Made by a program: the position numbers and the translations under genes
Shown here: positions 1 through 6,319 of the stretch, piece after piece
Position numbering within the stretch: the first letter of the stretch is position 1
Layout of the letters: every line of letters begins with the position of its first letter
The notes under the pieces: generated by a model
What the model saw: only the letters and a program-made list of their open reading frames with translations
What the model was told of the DNA's origin: nothing
Databases searched by the model: none
Assembly: GCA_021812265.1 (NCBI GenBank)
Contig: JAKAOI010000097.1
Location: forward strand, 1 to 7,602
Reading direction: 5' to 3'
DNA from: Chloroflexota bacterium
GTDB lineage: Bacteria; Chloroflexota; Ktedonobacteria; Ktedonobacterales; JACDGC01
Length of the DNA stretch: 7,602 bases

Positions 1-2442
1 ATTTCAACTATCCAAGCCGCTTTTTTTGAAAATAATCTTTTTTTCCTGACATTTTCTATCTCCGGCGGCCAAATGCTGACCGATATTTTGAAAGAACGCC
101 ACGATCCCATTCCAGAATCTACCGCATTCCGCTGGATAATGCAGATTTTGGAAATGCTCATTTTCTTGGAAACTCAAACCCCCGATTGGCATTTCGGAGA
201 CCTCAGCCCCGAATCGATCTTTATAACATCGGAAGATCGCGCGCAAATGCTGGGATTTGAAATTCCGCTTGGATTATTCGAGCCGTGGGAAATGGCGGCA
301 GACTTGCCTTCCGGCTCTGTCGCTCCGGAGATGTTTGATAATATCTGCTCTGCCGCAAGTGATGTATATGGCGTTGCCGTTACTCTTTATTATATGCTGA
401 CAAACACCGAACATAGCAGCGATACCACACAGCATATTGCCGTTAAACGGCCGGATCTCTCTCTGAAATTGGCTAAGGCAATCGAAAAAGGCTATGCTGA
501 AGATCCACATGAACGCTGGCAAGACCCAGCGCGCTTTTATGACGAACTGCTGAAAACATTACCCAAAGACAGAACTTCGACGCCAGAAAACGCAACTGAA
601 TCTACCGTTACGCTAGCAGACCTTGAGGAAGACAGCCCCACCTTGGTTACAAATAAAGAGCAAATGCGCGCGGCAATTGAAGCCGAAGCGGCAAGAGCGG
701 CCAATGAAGCGCAAAACACACAAACTAAACCAGCAGAAAACACAAACGCTTCTGCTTTAGATGAAGAAGCTAGCCATGAGGAGCAAGACATTCCTCTCAC
801 CGAACATACAGAACATGTCGATGAGTCGCAGCCATCTCCTGAAACTGAAGCTGAAACACAGCAACCACCGGAACAGAACGCCGAACATATCGCAGAAGCC
901 GGCGCTGCTATTGGGGCTGCTCTGTTCGCCGCCGATGCTTTACATCATGATGACAGCCACAACATCGAAGAAGATACAGTAGCGCCGCAGTTAGAAACTG
1001 AAACACACACAGCAGATTCTGCCGATAACGCACAAACAATAGAGGAGCCGGAAATCTCTGCCAATGAACCGGAGCCATTGAGCGATGAAGCAGAAGCAGA
1101 TGAACCGGAAACAGAAAACAGCAGCGAAAATATGCTATCTGCTTCCAATGAACCGGAACCGGAAAATCCGGAAGAAAGCGCGTCAGAAGCAGTGTATAGC
1201 CCACCACTCACCGATAATAGTGCTCTGCAAGAAAACACTGAAGAACAACTGCATCCGGAAGACACCCAAAACACATCGCCGGAACAAGATAGTACTGCAG
1301 ATTCCTCCGAATCTCAAGCCGGTGAGCAAACGTTATCTTCTGAAGAAGCGCCAAATGAAGATGTAAGCCAGCCGATACAAGAAACCGCCAGCAGCGATGA
1401 AACACCAGCAGAAGAACATACATATGGCGGAGCCGGAGCATACATTGCCGGGGGGATAATCGGCGCCGGCGCTGCCGCTATGGCGGCATTTGCGCTGCGC
1501 AATCAGCAGACTAAAGAACACGGCCATATTATAAATACTCCGCCGGATAACACAGAGCAGCCGGATAACAGCGAATTTGATGAATCAGATGAACCAAGCA
1601 CTGCGGCCAATGTTTCCGACTTCAATGAAAACACCGAAACTGCAGTTGCGCCAAATGATGAAAATCAGGAGGAACCTGCCGAAATTGCGCATGCTTCGCC
1701 GCAAGAAACCACAAACACCAAACATAATCTTCCAGAACCGGAAACACATGAAATAAGCAGCGGCTCCAGCCAAGATGATGAATTTGCAGATGAAGAAGAA
1801 CCGCAGATCGAGCCATTATCTGACGCTAAACCACATGATGACACGAATGCTCAAGAGGAAGCGCCTGAAAATGAATGGCAATTGCCGCAATCACAACCGC
1901 AATATTCCGCTGAAAAAACAGCGGCGGCGGCTGGATTAACAATTGCTGCGCTTCCGCTGACAAAAGCCGCTGCAAAGCCGCATGAATCGATATGGGGAAA
2001 ATTTCGGGCGCTGCTGCAAGGCTCTCAAACAGCCGCGGTTTCTATTGCCACAATATCTTTGCCCAAGCAGATGGTTGCGAGCCGGCAATATCATATCTTA
2101 GCGAGAGTGCAAAGTCAGCCGCTGGATAAAACCCGAAACCATCCAAACTTTCTGGCAATCGAGGTAGACGCCGCTCAAGATGTATTCTATATGCCGGCGC
2201 AGCGCGTAGCCATCCGGCTGCCTGCAGATGGCGGCATAAGTGAAGGCTCGCTGGTAATTACCGCCCAAAGGCCTTCCGAAGGGCATAAACCAGATCGCGT
2301 CATCTTTCGCATCACCACACCCGACGGTGAAGTTGTTCACACCGGCAAAAATTATGTGGCGGAATGCAAAGTAGTTGATAGTGAAGAAGAAATTACCGAT
2401 AATTCTTATATTACCCTTACGCATGGGCTGGACCTTATGTAG
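1..2442 (+). CDS. Pseudokinase with long acidic linker and beta-rich C-terminal domain (5' partial)
   Basis: The reading frame is open from base 1, so the ATG at 73 is internal. The codons before it encode a kinase strand/hinge-like stretch (FLTFSISGGQMLTDIL), and the N-lobe with its ATP-binding lysine lies outside the window. Residues below count from base 1. A kinase C-lobe spans about 1-184. The catalytic loop reads FGDLSPES (65-72) where active kinases have HRDLKPEN, keeping only the Asp, Leu, Pro and Glu. DFG is replaced by GFE (85-87). APE (108-110) and the helix-F motif SDVYG (120-124) are kept, and an Arg near 172 fits the late conserved Arg. This pattern indicates a serine/threonine-kinase-type pseudokinase, probably a scaffold or ATP-independent sensor. 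A linker of about 470 residues, rich in Glu, Asp, Pro, Ser and Thr, is interrupted by three Ala/Gly hydrophobic blocks (300-314, 476-499, 640-658). Residues about 662-813 look like a beta-rich domain I cannot name. It precedes a two-helix membrane protein and a J-domain protein. Kinase fold is confident; loss of activity is inferred. Confidence 0.85.
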   Translation: MSTIQAAFFENNLFFLTFSISGGQMLTDILKERHDPIPESTAFRWIMQILEMLIFLETQTPDWHFGDLSPESIFITSEDRAQMLGFEIPLGLFEPWEMAADLPSGSVAPEMFDNICSAASDVYGVAVTLYYMLTNTEHSSDTTQHIAVKRPDLSLKLAKAIEKGYAEDPHERWQDPARFYDELLKTLPKDRTSTPENATESTVTLADLEEDSPTLVTNKEQMRAAIEAEAARAANEAQNTQTKPAENTNASALDEEASHEEQDIPLTEHTEHVDESQPSPETEAETQQPPEQNAEHIAEAGAAIGAALFAADALHHDDSHNIEEDTVAPQLETETHTADSADNAQTIEEPEISANEPEPLSDEAEADEPETENSSENMLSASNEPEPENPEESASEAVYSPPLTDNSALQENTEEQLHPEDTQNTSPEQDSTADSSESQAGEQTLSSEEAPNEDVSQPIQETASSDETPAEEHTYGGAGAYIAGGIIGAGAAAMAAFALRNQQTKEHGHIINTPPDNTEQPDNSEFDESDEPSTAANVSDFNENTETAVAPNDENQEEPAEIAHASPQETTNTKHNLPEPETHEISSGSSQDDEFADEEEPQIEPLSDAKPHDDTNAQEEAPENEWQLPQSQPQYSAEKTAAAAGLTIAALPLTKAAAKPHESIWGKFRALLQGSQTAAVSIATISLPKQMVASRQYHILARVQSQPLDKTRNHPNFLAIEVDAAQDVFYMPAQRVAIRLPADGGISEGSLVITAQRPSEGHKPDRVIFRITTPDGEVVHTGKNYVAECKVVDSEEEITDNSYITLTHGLDLM
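898..942 (+). other. Ala/Gly hydrophobic block 1 in the pseudokinase linker
   Basis: The encoded stretch AGAAIGAALFAADAL sits in an otherwise strongly acidic, hydrophilic linker and is flanked by HHDD on its C-terminal side. It resembles a short glycine-zipper-like helix. It is probably too short and too flanked by acid to be a firm transmembrane call. Confidence 0.5.
1426..1497 (+). other. Ala/Gly hydrophobic block 2 in the pseudokinase linker (possible membrane helix)
   Basis: About 24 residues without charge, containing GGIIGAGAAAMAAFAL and ending before an Arg. This is the longest of the three blocks and the only one long enough to cross a membrane. It could be a membrane-spanning or glycine-zipper association segment. 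If it crosses the membrane, the beta-rich C-terminal domain would be outside the cytoplasm while the kinase fold stays inside. Confidence 0.5.
1918..1974 (+). other. Ala-rich hydrophobic block 3 in the pseudokinase linker
   Basis: The encoded TAAAAGLTIAALPLTKAAA closes the acidic linker and leads into the C-terminal domain. It repeats the character of the two earlier blocks at a spacing of about 165-175 residues. It contains a Lys, so a membrane role is less likely than helix packing. Confidence 0.4.
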
Positions 2443-2452
2443 CCTAAAAATC

Positions 2453-2471
2453 TATTTTTGTTTTACAATAT
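2453..2471 (+). promoter_or_regulatory. Promoter-like motif, -10 TACAAT, just before the small membrane gene
   Basis: TATTTTTGTTTTACAATAT begins 11 bases after the pseudokinase stop. TACAAT (2464-2469) is one mismatch from the -10 consensus, and the ATG at 2477 lies 7 bases beyond it. A transcript initiating from it would be leaderless or nearly so. No good -35 is seen. A copy matching at 16 of 19 positions occurs at 4184-4202. Confidence 0.4.
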
Positions 2472-2476
2472 TGCAT

Positions 2477-2731
2477 ATGTTATTGTTTAATCAAAAACGA
2501 GCCTTTCACTTGAAGCAAAAGCGAAAATATGATGGTTTAATGGTTGGGGCAGTTCTTCCATGGGCAGTTATTTCCGCTACGCAAAACAGGGGTATATCTA
2601 TAGGCACGTATTCGTTAACGGCTTTGATGTTTTTTGCCGCGTTTATGCTATATGCTGAAGCATTCAGAGCATTATCTTACTGCCGGAAATTTATTTCATC
2701 TGTGAAGGTGAGGCGTATTTATGCTTACTGA
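2477..2731 (+). CDS. Small two-helix membrane protein, function unknown
   Basis: An 84-residue product I do not recognise. A basic N-terminus (KRAFHLKQKRKYD, residues about 7-19) is followed by two hydrophobic segments. The first starts GLMVGAVLPWAVISA and the second is TYSLTALMFFAAFMLYAEAF; a short loop (TQNRGISIG) joins them. The tail is again basic (RKFISSVKVRR). By the positive-inside rule this fits a hairpin with both ends in the cytoplasm. The frame is open further upstream to an ATG at 2375 inside the pseudokinase gene, but that extension is out of frame with it and seems an accident. No ribosome binding site precedes 2477, although a -10-like TACAAT ends 7 bases before it. The end overlaps the J-domain gene by 11 bases, which suggests translational coupling. 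It might anchor the J-domain protein at the membrane (inference). An alternative start is ATG at 2540. Confidence 0.5.
   Translation: MLLFNQKRAFHLKQKRKYDGLMVGAVLPWAVISATQNRGISIGTYSLTALMFFAAFMLYAEAFRALSYCRKFISSVKVRRIYAY
2705..2713 (+). promoter_or_regulatory. Ribosome binding site of the J-domain gene
   Basis: AAGGTGAGG lies 7 bases before the ATG at 2721, inside the 3' end of the small membrane-protein gene. It supports the chosen start. Confidence 0.75.
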
Positions 2732-4178
2732 TAGTTATGATAATCCATATAATCTTTTAGGTATTTCCAATAATGCTACACAAGAAGAAATCCGCACAGC
2801 GTATATAACCCTAGCAAAGCGGCACCATCCCGATATTACCAGTGAAGAAAATCATGAAATTATGATACGCATAAACGCCGCATACGAAAAAATTAATACA
2901 CCGGAAAAAAAACGAAATTATGATGAAACACACCGTTTTGAAATAAATCTGCGAACGCATAACGACACATCAGCGGCTGCCCCACCACCCGGATATACCC
3001 AAAACGCAAATACAGCTTATTCCCACTGGCAAACCTATGGAAGCAGCGCCTATACGCAATATAATCCCTCTGCAAACAGAACTCAGCCGCAAACAACTAC
3101 AGTTGAAAGCTCCAGCCGCGGAAATGTTTTCACAAAAATGAATCAATTCAATGAAAAACTTGCAGCGATACAAGCGTCCTCATTTACGGCCGACGGCTCG
3201 TTGATGGCAATCGGCGCTATTGATGGGACAATTCAGGTGCGCAGAGTTCAAACCGGTGAATTATACTCGCAGTTTTCTCTAAACAGACACCTCAGCGGAG
3301 CATTGCTCAATGTAAAGATAGCCGCAAATGGCGCTACCGTCGGCGCTTGGGGCTATCAAATGGGCATGACGATTTGGAATACACAAACTCGCCAGGAAAT
3401 CCGTACAATCAGCGGTGAATTCTATTCAAACCAAACTGATTTTGTAATGGATAGCACATCTTGGCTGCGATTAGCGCGCCCACATCTGGAAAATAAAATC
3501 AGCGGATTAGAGCATCCATTTTGGAGCGGATCGGTCATTCAAACAATTGATTTGCAAAAAAACGCTCAATATGCAGCCCAAAATCATATTTGCAATGAAA
3601 GTGAAACCGACGCTTTTAAAGGAATTATTCCCGAAGTTCGTGCGCGGTTTTTAGCGCAAGATGGCTCGTCTTTAACCACTTTTTCTTTATTGCGCAATAA
3701 ACAACACGGGCAAACAGCCGGCGCAATGATAAATCAATGGTGCCTTATACCTTCTGCATACGAAAAGATTTTTAAGCCGTCAATACTCAGACATATTACA
3801 TTTCCGGGCAAAATTGTTTCCCGGCCATTTGCCGTTTCCAAATCGAACAACTATGCCGCCATTTATTTCGATCAGCGTGCGTTGCGCATATATAACATGA
3901 ATTCCGGAAATTTTATTGATCTGGATATTGAATTTTTAAATGATTCCTCAATGGTAGCGCTCAGCGCCAACGGCGCCTTAGCGGCAATTGTAAAAGACTC
4001 CTATACCGAAATTTGGTCTACCCAAACTCGCAGCAGATTACACGCTTGGAATACACCTTCCAGTGTTACAAACATTGGGTTTACCGACTATAATGGGCTT
4101 TCCGTGTTTCTTATTGGGCGCAAAGATGGGATGGTTGAAATATGGCAAACACAAAAAGGATTCATGGGTTTTGAATAA
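2721..4178 (+). CDS. J-domain (DnaJ-type) protein with C-terminal WD40-like beta-propeller
   Basis: A 485-residue protein. Residues about 7-70 form a canonical J domain: PYNLLGI, helix II ending in KRHHPD with the HPD triad at 36-38, then helix III through NYDET. The HPD motif stimulates ATP hydrolysis by Hsp70 (DnaK), so the protein should recruit Hsp70. The Gly/Phe and zinc-finger regions of true DnaJ are absent. Instead there is a polar linker rich in Asn, Thr, Gln, Tyr and Pro (about 75-135). It is followed by about 340 residues of propeller-like repeats: FTADGSLMAIGAIDGTIQV (155-173), then blades ending TIWNTQTR (217-224), RIYNMNSG (389-396), EIWSTQTR (430-437) and EIWQTQ (473-478). The middle blades (240-360) are divergent; seven blades is a plausible total. 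The propeller probably binds a client or partner. It overlaps the small membrane gene and follows the pseudokinase, suggesting one operon or signalling module. J domain is very confident, propeller confident, role inferred. Confidence 0.9.
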   Translation: MLTDSYDNPYNLLGISNNATQEEIRTAYITLAKRHHPDITSEENHEIMIRINAAYEKINTPEKKRNYDETHRFEINLRTHNDTSAAAPPPGYTQNANTAYSHWQTYGSSAYTQYNPSANRTQPQTTTVESSSRGNVFTKMNQFNEKLAAIQASSFTADGSLMAIGAIDGTIQVRRVQTGELYSQFSLNRHLSGALLNVKIAANGATVGAWGYQMGMTIWNTQTRQEIRTISGEFYSNQTDFVMDSTSWLRLARPHLENKISGLEHPFWSGSVIQTIDLQKNAQYAAQNHICNESETDAFKGIIPEVRARFLAQDGSSLTTFSLLRNKQHGQTAGAMINQWCLIPSAYEKIFKPSILRHITFPGKIVSRPFAVSKSNNYAAIYFDQRALRIYNMNSGNFIDLDIEFLNDSSMVALSANGALAAIVKDSYTEIWSTQTRSRLHAWNTPSSVTNIGFTDYNGLSVFLIGRKDGMVEIWQTQKGFMGFE

Positions 4179-4200
4179 TTAAGTATTTTTTTGCTACAAT
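4171..4200 (+). promoter_or_regulatory. Sigma-70-type promoter candidate with extended -10
   Basis: TTGAAT (4171-4176) and TACAAT (4195-4200) are 18 bases apart, and TGC directly before the -10 gives the extended form TGCTACAAT. The -35 overlaps the stop codon of the J-domain gene. It would drive the ThuA/Gfo-Idh gene with a leader of about 195 bases. Confidence 0.5.
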
Positions 4201-4269
4201 ATGAAACGGCTTCAAATTCATTGTATGTATGTTACTTAGGAGTTTCGTTAAATCGTTTTAAAGATCCCC

Positions 4270-4282
4270 GCGCACACTGCGC
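4270..4282 (+). repeat. Short hairpin GCGC-ACACT-GCGC
   Basis: A 4-base-pair GC stem with a 5-base loop in the leader of the ThuA/Gfo-Idh gene. Similar GCGC-loop-GCGC elements lie at 4315-4326 and 6433-6444. GCGC is its own reverse complement, so any two nearby copies form such a pair. Confidence 0.35.
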
Positions 4283-4289
4283 TGATATA

Positions 4290-4333
4290 AAGAAATGAGA
4301 AACTCTCGATTCCAGCGCAAAGGCGCGTTTCTT
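4290..4333 (+). promoter_or_regulatory. Possible branched RNA structure in the leader
   Basis: AAGAAA (4290-4295) can pair with TTTCTT (4328-4333), closing a region that contains two hairpins: GAGA-AAC-TCTC (4297-4307) and GCGC-AAAG-GCGC (4315-4326). Together these draw a three-way junction. The outer helix is weak (A/U rich), and no known riboswitch is recognised. Confidence 0.3.
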
Positions 4334-4384
4334 ATACCTTCTTGAATGAGCCATACAAACGAAAATTCATTTACTGTTCCCTAT

Positions 4385-4392
4385 GGAAGGAG
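4385..4392 (+). promoter_or_regulatory. Ribosome binding site deciding a GTG start
   Basis: GGAAGGAG lies 9 bases before the GTG at 4402. The in-frame ATG at 4342 has no comparable signal, so the GTG is the preferred start. Confidence 0.8.
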
Positions 4393-4401
4393 CTGCTCTC
4401 C

Positions 4402-6084
4402 GTGCCTAAAAAACGCATCTGCGCATTTTTTTCACAATATTCCCTCAGCGGACGCCAATCAGCGACCGCCATTTTACAAAACGCCGCGCAAGCCGCCGGC
4501 GCTGAGTTTAAAGAAGTTGATTCTTTTGATACATCATCATCTGTGCAGGCAGACTGTATCTGCTTCTTTGGCGATATGTGGAATCTCAGCAGATCCGGAG
4601 CCAACAGCATTGCCAAAGCTGCAGAAAACGGCGCGCACATTTTTATTATGGCGCCTAAGTTTGCCATTAATCCGGATACCCCAAACACAGCAAAAACACT
4701 GCTTGGGTTAGCAATTGATCCTGAATATGCTCCCAAAACAGAGCTGCGCGCACGCATTCACACAAAATCTGCGTTCACCTCACGAATAGCCGAACACATA
4801 GCCGTTTACACCGACGCCGCTGTTTTTCCACAGCATGAAAACAGCGCCGGCCAAATTCATCTTACATTAAGCTGGCAATTTTCGCAGCGTCCGCTATGGT
4901 ATACCCAAAATCTTAACCGCGGCTCCATATCCATTCTGGGTCTAGGAGAATCTGCTCTGCAAAACACTGACATTCGGCGGCTTATATATCGTTTTTTGAC
5001 ACAAAATCTCGGATTCCAACCAATTGAAACAATCAACTTTGCCTTAATTGGGTATGGCGCTATTGGCTTTGAACACGCCGAAGCGCTGCTGAACACCGAA
5101 AACGCAAAGTTATCCGCTGTATGCGATCGCAATCCAGCGCGGCTAGACGAAGCGCGCCGGCAATGCCCTGATATTCAAACTGTTACAGATTATATGGAAA
5201 TAGCGCAAGATCCCTCTATAGACGCCGTCATTATCGGCTCACCACCCAATTTGCACGCTCCGATGGCCGCAGATTTTCTGCAAGCAGGAAAACATGTGGT
5301 GGTTGAAAAGCCGTTTTGCATTACCACCGAACAAGCCGATACCCTTATTGAATTGGCAAAGAAAAAAAATAAAATGCTTACAGTATACCAAAGCCGCCGA
5401 TGGGATCCGGATTTTCTTGCCATAAAAAACATCATTCAGTCAGGAAAAATCGGCGGCGTATTTCATATTGAAACATTTATCGGATCATTCAGCCATCCCT
5501 GCGAATACTGGCATTCACATCAGCCTATTTCAGGTGGGGTTTTCTACGACTGGGGATCGCATTACATTGACTGGATATTACAACTTATACCGGATACTGT
5601 TACAGATGTGCGCGCCCATGAGCATAAACGTGTTTGGTTGGATGTTACCAACGCCGACCAAGCTTCCATCACTATCCGGTTTGCCGGGGGACAGGAAGCG
5701 ACATTTATACACTCAGATATTGCGGCGCTACTGAAACCCAAATGGTATATTCTGGGTGAATCGGGAGCCATTACTGCTAATTGGCGGTTTGAAAGCGTTA
5801 CATCACGCAAATGGACAGGTGATCTTATTGAAGAACACCTGTCCCCATCCGAAAGCCTGCCTATCCTGACAGCCGCCGTATATGATTCCGTTGCCGGCAT
5901 CCGAACAGAAACAGTTCCGCTCACTTCACCACAAAAAGGCCAATTTCATAAAAATATTGTAGATCATCTTATCTGGAAGGAACCGCTTGATGTCACTCCT
6001 CAAGAAGCGCGCAGAAATATTGCGATTATGGAAGCTGCGACTGTTTCTGCGGCATCCAATGGCGCGCTGATTCAGCCGAATTGA
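4402..6084 (+). CDS. ThuA-like domain fused to Gfo/Idh/MocA-family NAD(P)-dependent oxidoreductase
   Basis: A 560-residue protein starting at GTG 4402 (MPKKRICAFF), chosen for its strong ribosome binding site; an ATG at 4342 would add 20 poorly supported residues. Residues 1 to about 205 resemble ThuA, a glutamine-amidotransferase-like fold: an opening KRICAFFSQYS strand, ADCICFFGD, and near the end RPLWYTQNLNRGSISILGLG followed by a helix, matching the family's closing strand. Residues from about 210 form a Rossmann domain with GYGAIG (217-222) and AVCDRNPARL. EKP follows at 302-304, with Lys303 as the usual catalytic lysine. DWGSHYID (383-390) supplies the DxxxH pair Asp383 and His387. All the key residues of an active Gfo/Idh/MocA dehydrogenase are present. 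The substrate is probably a sugar, cyclitol or related polyol. In trehalose utilisation, ThuA and the Gfo/Idh-type ThuB are separate partners; here they are one chain. The substrate cannot be read from sequence. The protein is cytoplasmic, with no signal peptide. Confidence 0.9.
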   Translation: MPKKRICAFFSQYSLSGRQSATAILQNAAQAAGAEFKEVDSFDTSSSVQADCICFFGDMWNLSRSGANSIAKAAENGAHIFIMAPKFAINPDTPNTAKTLLGLAIDPEYAPKTELRARIHTKSAFTSRIAEHIAVYTDAAVFPQHENSAGQIHLTLSWQFSQRPLWYTQNLNRGSISILGLGESALQNTDIRRLIYRFLTQNLGFQPIETINFALIGYGAIGFEHAEALLNTENAKLSAVCDRNPARLDEARRQCPDIQTVTDYMEIAQDPSIDAVIIGSPPNLHAPMAADFLQAGKHVVVEKPFCITTEQADTLIELAKKKNKMLTVYQSRRWDPDFLAIKNIIQSGKIGGVFHIETFIGSFSHPCEYWHSHQPISGGVFYDWGSHYIDWILQLIPDTVTDVRAHEHKRVWLDVTNADQASITIRFAGGQEATFIHSDIAALLKPKWYILGESGAITANWRFESVTSRKWTGDLIEEHLSPSESLPILTAAVYDSVAGIRTETVPLTSPQKGQFHKNIVDHLIWKEPLDVTPQEARRNIAIMEAATVSAASNGALIQPN

Positions 6085-6167
6085 CGTGAATAATTACGTG
6101 ATCAGCTAAAATAACATTTTCTGTGAGTCTGATTGCCCGGATCTGTTAGAAGTAGCGCGTTGACAGC

Positions 6168-6191
6168 AAGGCAGATTTTGAAAGGCAGATT
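6168..6191 (+). repeat. Tandem direct repeat of AAGGCAGATT
   Basis: AAGGCAGATT occurs at 6168-6177 and 6182-6191, a 14-base period (one and a third helical turns). GCAGA of the second copy can also pair with TCTGC at 6200-6204. It could be a regulator binding site upstream of the promoter, or chance. Confidence 0.45.
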
Positions 6192-6294
6192 ATAGGGTGT
6201 CTGCAAAAACTGCTTTGATCTTGTGTACATTATTACAGAAATAGTGGCTAAATGCAAAACGCTTGTAAATTTTACTAGCGCGCAAGTTATTTTG

Positions 6295-6303
6295 TGCTAT
6301 ATT
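6295..6303 (+). promoter_or_regulatory. Extended -10 promoter candidate for the EXORDIUM-like gene
   Basis: TGCTATATT matches the extended -10 consensus TGnTATAAT at all but one defined position. No good -35 is present at standard spacing, as is allowed for extended -10 promoters. It would give a leader of about 150 bases containing the large hairpin. An alternative is TTGATA (6315-6320) with a 17-base spacer and a weak TAAATA. Confidence 0.4.
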
Positions 6304-6319
6304 TCACTGTGTTATTGAT

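Larger units (their letters stand above)
4179..4401 (+). other. Intergenic leader region of the ThuA/Gfo-Idh gene
   Basis: No convincing gene is seen here. The stretch holds the promoter -10, a 12-codon reading frame (4201-4239) without a ribosome binding site, short GC-rich hairpins and the ribosome binding site at 4385-4392. There is no T-tailed terminator after the J-domain gene, so read-through from upstream is possible. Confidence 0.5.

Noticed and set aside
945..1274. Minus-strand Ser-rich open frame opposite the acidic linker
   Set aside because: Biased codons of the Glu/Ser/Pro-rich linker suppress stops on the opposite strand; no ribosome binding site or domain is seen.
2446..2459. 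AAAAAT-CT-ATTTTT hairpin after the pseudokinase gene as a terminator
   Set aside because: The stem is entirely A/T with a 2-base loop, too weak and too tight for an intrinsic terminator.
2375..2476. N-terminal extension of the small membrane-protein frame into the pseudokinase gene (ATG at 2375)
   Set aside because: It overlaps the conserved coding end of the pseudokinase in another frame, has no ribosome binding site, and the peptide does not resemble a natural N-terminus.
2443..2476. Frameshift joining the pseudokinase and the small membrane protein into one gene
   Set aside because: The pseudokinase ends in a plausible folded domain and the following protein has a different character with its own start; nothing suggests a broken fusion.
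4201..4239. 12-codon leader peptide frame (MKRLQIHCMYVT)
   Set aside because: No ribosome binding site, it begins right at the end of a -10 candidate, and no attenuator-like codon run is present.
6160..6194. Perfect -35 TTGACA with downstream TATA-like sequence
   Set aside because: The spacing to GATTAT, ATTATA or TATAGG is 22-25 bases, outside the range for standard promoters.
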